Shown here piece after piece: positions 13,501 through 27,451 of a stretch of DNA of 60,000 nt. The translations under genes and the position numbers were made by a program. The notes beneath the pieces were generated by a model. The model searched no databases. It was not told the DNA's origin and saw nothing but the letters and a program-made list of their open reading frames with translations. This DNA comes from Apostichopus japonicus (lineage: Eukaryota > Echinodermata > Holothuroidea > Aspidochirotida > Stichopodidae), in assembly GCF_037975245.1 (NCBI RefSeq), contig NC_092563.1, forward strand, positions 14,312,001 to 14,372,000, written 5' to 3'. Positions within the stretch are counted from its first letter, which is position 1; every line of letters starts with the position of its first letter.

Positions 13501-16500
13501 GTGGCAAAAACAACTGTAAGCATTTATATGGGAAACATTAATTAGACATTTTCTTTCATATGATGGAATTTAAAATGATATGATATTAGATCTATAGTAA
13601 AGGTAGGGAGGGGAGCTGTGCATGTTTAGGTGGGATCATTTGTTTTGATTTGGCCAGAAATTAGATCAAACTTGCTAATCTTGATGGCACTCGTGTCTAA
13701 AAGATATCAGGGTATAATGTTCTTACCTCTCCTCCACATTACAGTTTTCTATAGATCTAGTACTGGTCTATTTATTTGATAACATTACAATACTCTATGG
13801 GGACCTGCACATATCCGTACCATACCTGTTCAAGTGCCATACTACATACGGTAGTTCAACAAGCATCATATCCCCCACCCCCCCCCTTTTTCAAATTAAC
13901 TGAATTTTTTTCCAACTGCTGATTCCCTACAATATATATATGTACCATGTATATATTGCCATGTCTCACGTACTGCCAAGTAGTTGACTTAACTTTGGAT
14001 AAGAACGCAATAATAGTATGATCATAGATCAACGGCTAGATAATATTTTAATAAGCACATCTAAAACTCAAACCTCTTTGATCAACAGTTTGGAGTGATG
14101 TGGGTAAGGGCTGGTAACTTAACACGATATATGGCAATGGCTTATCGTACGTACGATGTATTTGTGTGTCCGCCGCAACCAACATCTTAAATGGCATTCC
14201 CAATTGACTATGTACAGTATCCTCTATATACTGTTTACTAATATTTGCATTGAAGACAATTAGCAAACATAGCAGTGCAATTTATTTATGGATTTTTTCG
14301 AACCAGGAACCTAAATAGAGCTCTCTGAAGACTGATATTGACTCACTCACTGAGCCCTGAGTCTGTCAAAGACAACTATACATGTGTTGTTGGCCTCCAT
14401 TTGAATACATTAAATTGTTGACATACCCTCGATGGTTCCACTTCAGGATATCATGTACTTATGCATAGATACTACTGTTCATTTGGAACTACTTACTTAA
14501 TTCTTAACACTTTTTAAATTTAAAAAAAAAAATTATTTACTATGGTTAGGGTTCTATTTTTTATCATTTAGTATTGGGTGTTGATTACTATCTGTTTTAG
14601 GCTTTTACAATAATTGTCTTACTGTACTTTAGTTTCTCATACTTATTTATATTTAAACATTGACTATGATTTAATCTATTTTACTATTTACATACTTCTG
14701 AAATTGTTTTGGACTACTGTATATGCGTTGTAGTGTTTAGTATCGTTTAGTATGGGTGTGTTTTTTTTTTATATTGTTGCTTTTACATTTTTTTTGCCTT
14801 ATTGGTTCTATATATTTAATATTTTAGTTTTTGTTACTATTTGTTGTAAAGCGCTTTGAGCAGCTTTGCTGATTATGCGCTATATAAATATTACTTATTA
14901 TTACTATTATTATTATGATATTATTGCAACATCAAAAGCCAGTGAACCCATGTTTATTTTGCTAACAAAATTGATCTGCCCTTACGAAAGCTAATAATTT
15001 GTCCATTATTGTAGCTAAGTTTACTGGCTTAACTGAACACTTAAATTTCAAACAGAGTATATAGTTATAGGCTCTGTAGGCCTAACCTACCAACTTTGCA
15101 TGCAAGAATTTGTGAACAGAACTTCTTTCTCTTTGGTCATTAAGTTCTAAATAAGGGTTATTTTATGAGTAGCTCATTGAGCCATTTTCAGCAAAAAATG
15201 TCAAAATTTGCTGATTATCAGTTTGATTCTAAGCAAAACTTTCATCACCATCTACTGTGCATATTTATAATAAGTCATTCTGCCAAATTCATGAATAGAA
15301 GTCTCTACACTCGTTTCAAAAAAGACTCCCAATTTTATATTACCTTTCCTTTCCTTCCTATGTTTGTTTCCTGTTCTTTCTTCTTCTTCATCTTCCAGTG
15401 AAACTTTTTCCCTCTTCTTTCTTTCGCTATATTTTCAGCACTCGATGCATATGGTAAGAGACCTGCTGGAGTTTTCGTCGGCAATCTCGCTTGGATCGGC
15501 CATTTTGACGAATGTAATGAAATTCCAGATTTCCAGTACTGTCTTCTCGATTTTAATATTACTGAACCAGTAGATCATCTTCAGGAAAACAATGTGGTAA
15601 ATAACAACCTTATTCACAATATTTTCTATCAATTTTTTTTTACGCAGTTGATCTTGGCATGCGTACGTAAATACTAGACTTTTGAACCTATAAGATATGG
15701 TCTTTGCAGTGGCGAAGAGGGGGCGGATGCCCCCCCCCCCTGACTGACTCAATTGGACTGCTGGCGCCCTTTTCAGCTTTTTACCACTTTTTACTTATTC
15801 GTGATTATGGACTTTTTTATTGCGCTCTCAAATACCTATTGACACTTGTCACATTTTGTTGGTGTAATTTTCTGACAAAATGGCGATGACACCTAATTAT
15901 TCTTCGTTTATCTGCAAATTAGCAAGGCCCGGAAAGGGTCATTTTCCGGCGATCTAGGGTGTATCTGTACTCCAAAAATTTCTGTACGCTCCACGCCAAC
16001 CTGTGGTGGCGCTCTGCTTAGATAGTGTCGAAATGGCCCCTACAGACCATTCTCGCCCCCCCCCCGACCAAATACCCCTAGCTCCGCCACTGGGTCTTTG
16101 TTTTTTTCTTGCCGGAGCCGCAAGGAACTTACAGTATGCAATGGCGATGGCGTTTGTGTATGTGACACCCTCTCGTAAAAACACGGTTTCTCAATAAGTT
16201 CATGGTGGATTACCTTCGTGATTGGTATGTGTTTGTCGTCTTTATATTGAGGACAATAACCCCTATGCTTTGCTGTGAAGGTCAAAGGTTATTTGATGTC
16301 AACAGATATCAAAGTCTGATAACCTTGAAAATATGATAATTGAAAAAGTACATGCATATACCTCTCATTGCATTTATCGTCACAAAGGATATTGACCTTC
16401 TCTTAGTCTCCAGTCTATATGCATATGGCATACTTTTCTATCTTTGTAAACAATACATAAGTGGAAATGTCCCCCCACCCCCCCCTTTCCCTCCTCCATT

Positions 16501-19500
16501 AATTTACTTATTCTTTTCTGAAGACACAAACTTTTAGAAAAAGAAAATAGCAAACACAAAACCCTTTAAAAGCAAAGATTTGTTTATATTTCTGTAGATG
16601 TGGTATTTTTTATGAAAAAGTCGCCCAGGAAAGAATCTGGGCACGTAAACCAAACTACAGAAAGACTGATCCGCTCTATATCCCAGTCCCCTTGCATCGG
16701 GACTGTGACTGTGTGATCATCGTCAGGTGTGCATCACCATTCCCCTCGAAAAGAACAGATACTAAACATGATCTTAGCCAAAAGGCCGAGAAGATGTGGT
16801 ATATTTAGACAATTAGTCAGAATGTAACTAAATTTGAACATCGACCAGAGAGAGAGAAAGAGAAAGTCTGAAGTTTCTAACATGTTGAAGGAGAATATTA
16901 TAAGATATGAGAACAAAAGCTTTTCTCTTTTCATCAGGTGTCCATGCAGTATGGAATGTGTCTTCCTAATAAATGTACCCCTGAGGATGTCAGAAATGGC
17001 TTTCAGATGTTTGTCCGTAAGTTCTCATATAAGTCTTATACATTAAACTTGTAGCTCATTGTATTCAAACAATGAATATTCATAGAGGTTATTTATATAT
17101 CATTGCATGTTGCTATTTTGTTCATCATTCTTTGCCAGCAATGTTGTCGTTTTTTTTAAGTTAGAACTTAAATACAAAAGTTTCAATTTCACAGAAACAA
17201 AATATCTCCAAATTATTTTTTAACTTTTAAATCTTTGTCAGCAAGTTTCATCAAATAATGGATGATAGAAATTTGCTGGTATTGTCAAGGAAAGTTACCA
17301 CTTGACCTTGCTAAAGTGCAGAATCAACTCGTTTGATTCCGACTTCTCATAAAAAAACGTAAAATTGTGATATCCAGGGACTAAGTTTACAGCTTATACA
17401 TTTAGCATCTATCTATACATTACTTTGTAAATTTGACAATTCCATTCAGAGTGAAAGATTAAGATTATCATTGACCTAATGTAATGATGATACAACACAT
17501 TACAAAATATGGTACAACACATTACAAAATATGGTACAACACATTACAAAATATGGTACAACACATTACAAAATATGATACAACACATTATTACAAAATA
17601 TGATACAACACATTATTACAAAATATGATACAACACATTATTACAAAGTATGATAAGAAACATCACAAAATATGATACAACATATTACAAAATATGATAC
17701 GACACATTACAAAATATGATAAAACACAATACAGAATATGATACGACACATTACAAAATATGATACGACACATTACAAAATATGACACAACACATCACAA
17801 AATATGACAACACATTTCAAAATATGATACAAAACATTACAAAATATGATTCGACACATTACAAAATATGATACAACACATTATTACAAAATATGATAAG
17901 ACACATGACAAAATATGATACAACACATTACAAAATATGATAAAACACATTACAAAATATGATACCACCCATTACAAAATATGATACGACACATTACAAA
18001 ATAAGATACCACACATTACAAAATATGATATTACACATAACAAAATATGATACAACACATTACAAAATATGATACATTTTACAAAATATGATACGACACA
18101 TAACAATATATAATAAAACACATTACAATATATGATACAACACATTAGAAAATATGACACAACACATTATTACAAAATATGATACAACACATTACAAAAT
18201 ATGATACGACACATAACAGAATATGATATGACACTTTATTACAAAATATGATACAACACAATACAAAATATGATACAACACATTACAAAATATGATACAA
18301 CACAATACAAAATATGATACGACATATTACAAAGTATGATACAACACATTACAAAATATGAAACCATACTTGAAATTCTTACGATAGGAAGGTGTAATAA
18401 CTTGAATCATGCACAGTATTAAATAATAGAGGTATTTTCAAAACAAGAAAGATAGAGAGGGAGAGAACTGCACTTTGATCAAATATAGTTTTTAGAAAGC
18501 AAGGTGTGTTGTACTGCACTCTGGGCAATTATCCTTCTGTCATGGTTGCTTAACAAATCCAATAAATCCAATAAAGTTTATGTAAAGCCAGAGAAAGGGA
18601 CAAAAGGGGGGGAAAATTTTACAACTGTAATATCTACATGCAGCACAAGCTCACAGGAAATACAGTCAACTGCCCTTATGTATGTCAGACCAACGTTGGC
18701 CTTTTTAAGTACAGTCCAGTATAGTAGAGTACAGTACAATACTGTACAGTATAGTACAAAACAGTACAGTATAGTACAGTACAATGTAGTACAGTATAGA
18801 ACAGTAGGCCTACAGTATAGTATAGTATAATACAATACAATATAGTACAATACAGTACAGTAGGCCTACAGTATAGTATAATACAATATAGTATAGTACA
18901 ATACAGTACAGTATAGTACAAAACAGTACAGTATAGTACAGTACAATGTAGTACAGTATAGAACAGTAGGCCTACAGTATAGTATAGTATAGTATAGTAT
19001 AATACAGTATAGTACAATACAGTACATTATATTACAATATAGTACAATACAGTACAGTAGGCCTATAGTTTAGTATAATACAATACAGTTACATACATAG
19101 CTCCCAACTCTTGAGAAGGCAAATGCTGGTCCATGCTATGAATCGCGGTCCTGGGGGAGGGGTATAAGGGAAGGGGGTGTGAATTTTTTTTAATCCTGGT
19201 GATGCCTACATGTAAAATGGTGGCACTTAGAAAGGCTTTTGTCACCCAAAATTTTCCGAGAAATATGCATTTTTTTGTGTAACATCAATAAATTGAATAG
19301 TAGGTGATAATTCATTCTTTCCTGTGGCATGAAAATGTTCGCTGCTCGCCCCAATGAAAAGAAATATAGGCTAATTTGAAGTTCAAATGATGCTGTAAAG
19401 GAGGTTTTATACTCTATTATTGTATCTCTTTTTTCAAGTCAATCAGAATATACATGCAGTAGAATCGGTTCAGAGTCAAACCCAAATGTCAAAAAATGAA

Positions 19501-22500
19501 ACAACATTCCATAAAAAATGAGAAACATCCATAATTCACTCCCAACCCAGACTTGGTTGTTGTTATCATATAAAAACATTTAATTCTCGAGTTCTTTTGC
19601 CATAAATTATGCATATATACACTGTAGGATGATATAATTACTTCGTCGAAATTATTCCAGTATGCAGTATGAACAGGTGTTGGTAGACTCTGACCATAAG
19701 ACTCAAGGAGTTAATTGCCACCAGTGTGATCCTTTTTGTAGTAGCCAGCTGCTAAAAGACAGTCTGTTTTGCATGGGATGATTGCTAAAGAAATGATGGT
19801 TGCTTGTAAGTCAAAATTTGATGCAGTTTTTTTCTATGTATACTTCACAATTACAATACGGGTTTTTCGGACGATTGCCCGGGTCAGCGGGTTTGGGTGT
19901 TAGAATGCGGGTCCAACTCGCGAAATGCAGGTCAGTTGGGAGCTCTGAGTATAGTATGATACAAGATAGTACAGTACAGTACAGTACAGTACAGTATGGT
20001 ACAATACAGTACAAAACAATACAGTACAATACAATGCAGTATAGTACAATATAGTACAGTAGGCCTACAGTACAGTACAATACAATATAGTATAGCACAA
20101 TGCAGTATAGTACAGTGCAAAACACTTTAGTACAATACAGTCCAATACAGTATAGTACAGTACAATACAGTATTGTACAGCACAGTGTAGTACAATACAG
20201 TACAGTATAGTACAATATTGTATTGTACAATACAATGCACTACAAAAAAAATGCAGTACATTATAGTACAATACAGTATAGTCCAATTCAGTAAAGTATA
20301 GTACAATACAGTGTAGTGCAGTTGAGTACAGTACATTACAGTACAACATTTAGCAATTTATGTTTCCTATTGCATTATCCAAGCAAATGTCAATTGCAGG
20401 ACGTACAGAATCCTTATTTCCAATGCTCGACTCATACTTTAGCTTTATAGTTTATGATCCTGGCATATTGGGAGAATGTTCAAGGTTAAAAGTTTAAAAT
20501 AGAAGAAGAAAGAATTGTCAATGCTATTTATACCATAAAACAATTGTAGGTCACTTTATACCTATCAAGTATACACCAATACATACGTAACTTCCTTCCT
20601 TTTAGAAGCGATGAAAAAAAAAAAATAGTCTTTCTGCTGGGTGAAAATATATTGACTTTTGCAGTACTAACGATACAGTAACCAGGACTTTTGTACTTTT
20701 AACATTATAGGCTATCAAATCGATTCAATTTTATAGTTAGATTCTTCTGGATGTGCCTGATGAGTACATTCACATCAAGCCTAATATGGTTTACAGAGGG
20801 ATATGAAAAAGAAAGGAAGTTATTCTGGAAATTATCCGTGGCATTTAAGAACCAAAAGTTTTAATACAATTAACCTTGAACATTTGAAACCCTCAGAGAC
20901 AGTAAAGACAGAAATCATTACAGTAAAGTCAGTCCTATAACATGCATGATATGTTGCAGAGCTGTCAAATACGGCTTCTCATGTAAACCGTGCTCGCAGA
21001 GAATGTGTCTTGAAGCATGTTACATTAATGTTTCAACATCTGTTTGCTGTTTTGTCCGACCGGTTTCTCAAACAGAGAGGAGAATGAAGAAACTGCCCAA
21101 CCTGTGTAAAGTTGCCAGAGGAACGGTGGGCAACGTTTAGTCGCTAATTATCTAATAGTTACTGAATGAGTGGTAAAATCCATGTATGTTTGTTATTCGA
21201 ATATGTCACCCTATGTGTGAATCACAGGATTGTGCAGGTAGCTCGCCCAGAAGTGTCCGTCAGAGATTCCTCAAAGGAATTCGCAGCGATTTCAGAGACC
21301 GCAGCTTGTCAATTGATTTGTGGCACTACTGTAGATAGGACGCATATGACAAAACCCTCTGTTGATTTAGGCCCTGGCTGGACATCCCCCTCCCCTCCCC
21401 CACCCCCCATTGGTATTGAACAATTTTGCACTGTACCACACTGATAGTCCAATATTACACCAGTATCGCACGTCAATGCTTCGATGCTTGTTCAAGCTCT
21501 AGAGTACATTTATAATGCAGGGAATATATTTTAATGTCAAAAATCAATTTGAAAGTATTTTCCGGTGGCTTTAACCTATAGGAAGTAGTTTTAGCTTGGG
21601 TAAAATGTGTTATATCAAGTCTCACTTTTAGTTTCTAATTACTCATGGCTTAAAGAGCTAGTATTCATGGAGATCTTAATGAACACTAACATGTAGATAA
21701 CTATATTTAATATTAGAATAGGTGATCGCAATAAATAATAATGTTCACAGCAGTACATGTGAACAAGGAAATAAGGACGCAACCAGCTAGTTGAATTAAA
21801 CAGGGTTATATTAGAAGTTCATTTGGCTAGATATCTACTGAATAAAATGAGTGTGTCAGGGGGGAGGGAGGGGGGGGACAAAAAGCCTTATCAAGCCATT
21901 GCAGGTTGAATCACTGAGTCAACTGTGTGAAAGTTTATATCTTATTATGTCCTCTTTGACAATGGATGATAGAGGATGGGATGTTCAGGAAGTTAATCAG
22001 CCCACATATTTACATCTCTCCTTGAAGGGATGTTAAGCTAGAGAGAAAATGAAAACAATATGACATCATACTCATCGTTACTAAAACAGATATGACAGGT
22101 GTTATAGGCTTTCTTACATAGAGAGTGTGACATATGAAGGTGAAAGTGAAAATGATCGAATGAGACTTAGAAGTTAGAAAAGTATGTTATTTATGTTGAT
22201 GGCTTGCTTATAAAAAGAAACTGTTAGTAATCTTTCTGGGAAGTGTGATGTAGGAGACTAGGAGGACTTCCTTGTCTGTGCTAGTTGCTAAGGAGATTGT
22301 AAAGGTGAATCTAGGGTGAGGGTAAGGGGAAGATAATGGTTAAATGGGAAAAATGAGCTCTGTTATAATAACATACAAAACAAGTTTTAATAAAATAATT
22401 AGTTTGATTGGACATATATATATTTTTTAATTGTGTTGTGTAAAATCATTCCGTTCCCTTAATATCTTAGACCCTTTTTGGTTAATACTTATCTAATGAA

Positions 22501-25500
22501 GAAATACACTCAACTATCACCTGTAGCTAATTATATGATGGAGATCTTTGTGGTGAACGATTCTCCCAAACACGTATCTTGCTCAGTTTGAGAGATGTCA
22601 CAGTTTCAAAAGTCGTGTCTGGGGGGCTGCCTTTTCGTCAGCCTAGAATATGGTAGTTCCACAAGGAGCTGGAAACCTGTTGTCATATCCAAGATCATGA
22701 ATTATTCATATGTTGTCCGATAAACAAGTCCCATCATGCATCATTCTATGTAGCGCATGACTTGGAGATGATTGAGGAGTGAGAAAATATAGAGAACGTA
22801 ATTTTTTACACACATACTGTTGCTGAAGTCTCAACTTACGTACATACATACATCCTACCGTCTAAGGGTGTATTGTGAGAACTGCTATTTCGGGAGCCTA
22901 ACCAAGCTGTGCGCCTTTGCATTAATACTAATACTACAAATAAGCAATCCGATATAACACCTGTCTACTAATAATCCATTTATTTATCTTTACATCTCGA
23001 TAAGGGTGTCAGTGAACATTGTTGACACTGAAACCAATGTCAGTAAAAGGTCATGTTAGATTATTTTTGGTCTGCATTTTTGCAAGAAAATCTTTTTGAT
23101 AGGAGAACATTGATTCAATAACCCAAGAAAATCATTCAAATGTCAAGCATGAATGATGGCTCAAAGTTGGCATGTTTAGTCTTGCTCAAGAAAATCAAAC
23201 TTCTTAAGTTAAGAAATAGCATCTTGGAAATTGTTCACAGTAACGTTGTTAATTTCTGGTGAGCTTTTAAACATATGATGACTTTGAGCAAGTTTATTTT
23301 GTACTTTAAGCAGGTCATTATTTACCTTACAGCAGTCAGTCAGTCTGTCAGACATTTTGTTTTTTCTCTGCCCCTCTGGGAAACCATCCAGAGGAGGGTG
23401 AGTGGTCACCTCTTTTAAATTTCTAAGACCCGGGAACGGGCTTCGTTTGACCGAAAAATGGTTCCATGGAAAGTATCTCAAATCTTTGTCACATTACAGT
23501 AGGTCGAGATCATTCATTTCATTCTTGCATCGTGTTGTCGTTTCACTTCGTCATCATCCTCCTCCTTCTCAGATTCCATCCCCGGTTTCGACTTTAAAGA
23601 CCGCTTGCTCATCCAGCACGAGCCTTGGTGCACGGCGTATGGCACACAGTACAGTGCGGGCTTCTTCATCGCTGTGTGAGTTCATCGCCATTATTTTCAT
23701 TATTTAATAAGACGAACAGTAGTAATGTATGTTTGAATGTGGACATTTCAATATTATTTTACCGTACCTACGAAACCTGCCTGCAATCACATGCAGTGAC
23801 AGCCACATTTCATCTCAGTGTCTGTACCGCATCAACATTGTGAATTTATTGTTGTCATCTAAAAAATATGGAACCACTAACTGAATATTTAGCCAGTATC
23901 TCATAGCAAAATGCTGTGTGCAAAGTGGTCATATTGCTATAAAACAAGCCCAAATATGTATACTGGTATTTATAGTAAAGTTAGTTAAAGAAGAAATCTG
24001 GGAAAAAGGACGTTGCTATGCCAACAAATGGTTAATGTGTACATGCTGCATGTGCAGAACTCAGATGAACTCATAGCACATACAGTATGTATACAGTTAA
24101 GTTGCTTCTTTTTTAAAATCATAGTAGGCTATGTATAGTAAAGATAGTGAAACACACACTAACTGTGCGTCCTAAGTTTATCCTTGTAAGCATTAAACGG
24201 TGGAATGTTTACTTTTATATTGCATGTAATTGGTCTGTTCTTTTATTTTGCATTATCAATCAAAGCGAGGTTTTGCTCCTTTAAAGATTTGATAGGAGGC
24301 GAGGGGGGGGGGGTGGGAGGTGGGGGACGGAGTTAGCACTAATTTTCAAAAGCTATCGTACCGTAGGTCAAACAAACCATGGCAGTATTTGTAAGGTTAT
24401 CTGGTTGGTATTTTTTAACAGGAATAATAACTGTTTTCTTTGAAACTTTAACTTTACAGTACCTCTCTGAATGCTAATCTCCTTTCATTTTCATACCCTA
24501 AAATAAATACTGCTCCCTAATTGTTTTCTTTTCTTAATTTTGGAGCTAATTTAACTCCAGTCGAGTTTCTTCTTCTCTTCTTCTTCTTCTTCTTTTTCTT
24601 CTTTTAGTTGATTTGTTCTTCTTATATTTTTCAGTTTTATTGCTTGGTGTTGTTCAAAACAGACATGCTGTAATGTGCCAGAGAGCAAACTGTAATATTC
24701 TGGACTACTACTGTCGCTTAGATTTTGTCAGTGGTAAAAGTACATAAATGTTTTTGCTGCCAGTGAGAAGTGGGTGGGGTGGGGGGGGGTGGGGAATCAT
24801 TAAAATGACCAAAATAGCCTCTTCAAATTTTGGCAAAATACTTTGAGAACTTCTCATTTTTTGTTGCCCTTTCATTATGATAAAAAATTGAGATGGCATT
24901 TTTAATCTTATGTAGTATAGGACACTGAAATCTCTTGATTTTTTCCCCGCCCTTCTCTTACGTAGTGGGTTTCGCTCACAATAAGATGATGCAATGACAA
25001 TTTTTGTTTCTTACATTCCTGCCAAACTTCTTTTCTCATCTTTTGTTTTTTACTCTTGTAGCACACTTTCATAATTAATAATTTAAATATTAGCAAATGG
25101 CACTGGTATCATCCTCTGTCTGACTTTTGCTGCTGATGTTGTAAGTTCCCCTCCCCAACCCCAACCCCCCCCCCCAGCCTTACCTGCGCCCTCATTACTA
25201 CACCAGTGACTATCAAGATATGAGTTATTCCTAATTCTTAAATTCCAGAGTTTCCCTCGGTTTACTGTTCCTCGTGGTGGTCTCATCCTCCATCTACTTC
25301 TCATGCCAGGAGGCTCAGGGATTGTACGCTAGAGATTCTTCTGTTAACACCCAGACCAACCACCCAGATCATGATACAAGCATTGCTAGCAGCGACACAA
25401 GCCATCTTATATGTGCCACCACCTCCACAGCCATCACCATCTCGACTGGAAGGCCCAGTTCGACCAGGCAATCTTCCGGTAAAATGCTCCTCAGGGAGAT

Positions 25501-27414
25501 TATTTTGGGGTTGTGTATTTAAAAGGAATATATTCAAGTGACTTTGCAATTCCACACACTTTGGCTGTCATTTTATGCTACTTAAAAATTAAATTAATTA
25601 AACTTTCCGACCTCTTCTGTAAATGAAAAATGAGCAGATTTAATGATTTAAGTTTCTTGCTTTCATTTATGTTAATAATAGACGACAGCAATATCTGTTC
25701 ATGTTTTGTTAATTTTTGGCAAACTATTCTTCAAAATGTTCTTCTTCTCATGCTTTGTCCAATATTTCTTTTTTCAATATATATATTTTTTTTTAAATTT
25801 CGTCTTCATCTATATTTCTAATTCCACAGCGAGAGGCGACAGCAAGTTAGACAGAGTCATACACAGCTTTGCGTTACCTCGGAATATACCCATCTTGCTT
25901 TCGGGGAACACGCCGAACGAAACCATCAGCTGCCTAAATGGGATGCGTGTGATCAGTCTACTGTGGGTTATATTAGCTCACACGTTCTCATTCATTGGAA
26001 CCTTCTCGGAACCTTGTAAGTACATGCTCTCGCAGTAAAAAAAAAAAAAAAAAAACCTCTTGCAGTTTATAATTTGTAAAATCAAGCAATAGTACCAAGG
26101 GATCTAACAACACAACTAATGTGCGATCTGCTCGATATATCGTTCCTTGAGGAAACATTGGTTGTTGGTTGATCAAATACCAGTGAAAATAGCATTTACC
26201 TACGTTGTTGTATACACTATAAATGGTGTGTGTTGACCCCCAAATCGTACTTTCGATATGCAAAATAATCGCAAGACCAACTTTGAGTAGATTTTGTTGT
26301 CCGAAAGAGAAACTTGTTTGTAATCTACTGTATGCTATTAAAGTCGCAGATGAAGCTAACTTTAGGTGGTTCTTCAAGTACGTATATATTGACTGTTGTG
26401 GTTTATAGCATAGAAGAAATGAAACCAAAACCTGTCATTGTGATGTGACAATTGATAATCAAACCTGCCACAGCGAAAGCGAAAATGTTCGCTTGCTGGT
26501 TGCTCATCAACTTATAAACGAGCAAAGATTTTGTGTCCCTCATTCCTCTTCTCTCTCTGTCAATGTTGCTCTCAATGGTACGGAGCTGGAAAGTGCCATC
26601 AACATAAGAAAACTTTGCCCCAATAAGTCAACATTTTTCTGATTTTTGATAAGATATTATCTTGTGATCTTAACAATTTACTAAAAAATGTCAACTTATG
26701 GGGCAAAGGTTTTCTTATGTTGATGGCACTTTTAAGCTTCCGTTACAATGGCGATATTGACTCCGAAACCTCCTCACCCCAAAGTGAACAGTTTTGCAAT
26801 GTTAGGATTCTGCAGATGTTATTTATTATCAACTTTATCTTCTCCTATTCAAGTAACATCGGTCTTGACTAAATTGGGGTTTCGATTTTTGAAGGGTAAT
26901 AGCTGACTTGTGTGAAAGTATTTCTCACTTATTTTTCAAAGTTTGATTCCTTTTTGACAAAATATGTAAAATAATACATAACTATCTTTCATTTCTATGT
27001 TTTTTCATTGTTTTCAGATAATCGTAATACGGGCCAGTCATGGTTTTGTAGATTCATGTTCCCTATTATCTCCAATCCTCACTCATCGGTAGATTCATTT
27101 TTCTTTTTCAGGTAAGTAAAGAGCATCGGCTTTTTCAATTTTCAGAACGTGAAACAGTGGAGAGAGCAGAAAAAAAGTTTGTTTTAAAAAAGGCATTTCT
27201 TTCACTAGCAGATACAAATCCCCCAAAACCCAGACATAAATGCATTGGTGAATCTTTCAGGCTATTGCTATCATACATACATAATATATCATATATCATA
27301 TCATACATATATCATATCATACATATAACATATATGTATCACATATGTCATATCATATATATATATCACAAATAACATATATATATACACACATATATAT
27401 GCACATATGTATAT

Positions 27415-27451
<37 letters not shown>

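Larger units (their letters stand above)
7748..15438 (+). other. Intron 1 (7.7 kb)
   Basis: Contains the 16-bp array (9071-9507), the 70-bp array (10477-11517), a hAT-like element (12233-12703) and a LINE/SINE tail (14845-14925). A sequence resembling the 12.24-kb element family recurs at about 19.1 kb. No coding exon was recognised. Confidence 0.85.
17017..23572 (+). other. Intron 3 (6.6 kb)
   Basis: Contains the 22-bp array (17490-18365), the pentanucleotide arrays (18711-19090, 19946-20345) and the inserted element between them (19096-19945). From 20.35 to 23.57 kb I see no repeat family and no exon. ORFs at 20946-21140 and 21166-21444 do not fit the splice phase of the gene. Confidence 0.8.

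Noticed and set aside
16596-16802. Functional U2 snRNA gene
   Set aside because: Only the first 40 nt match, the branch-site pairing segment is altered, no Sm site or U2 3' stem-loops follow, and it is flanked by a TSD.
17490-18365. CRISPR-like regular repeats
   Set aside because: Units are contiguous with no spacers, and the genome is eukaryotic.
18578-20349. Tyr/Leu/Cys-rich minus-strand ORFs
   Set aside because: Translations of the TACAG/TATAG array; present in all frames with the same composition.
20946-21444. Two Cys-containing ORFs in intron 3 that might be extra NRF-domain exons
   Set aside because: Exon 3 joins exon 4 in phase without them, their frames do not fit a phase-1 junction, and no NRF motif is present.
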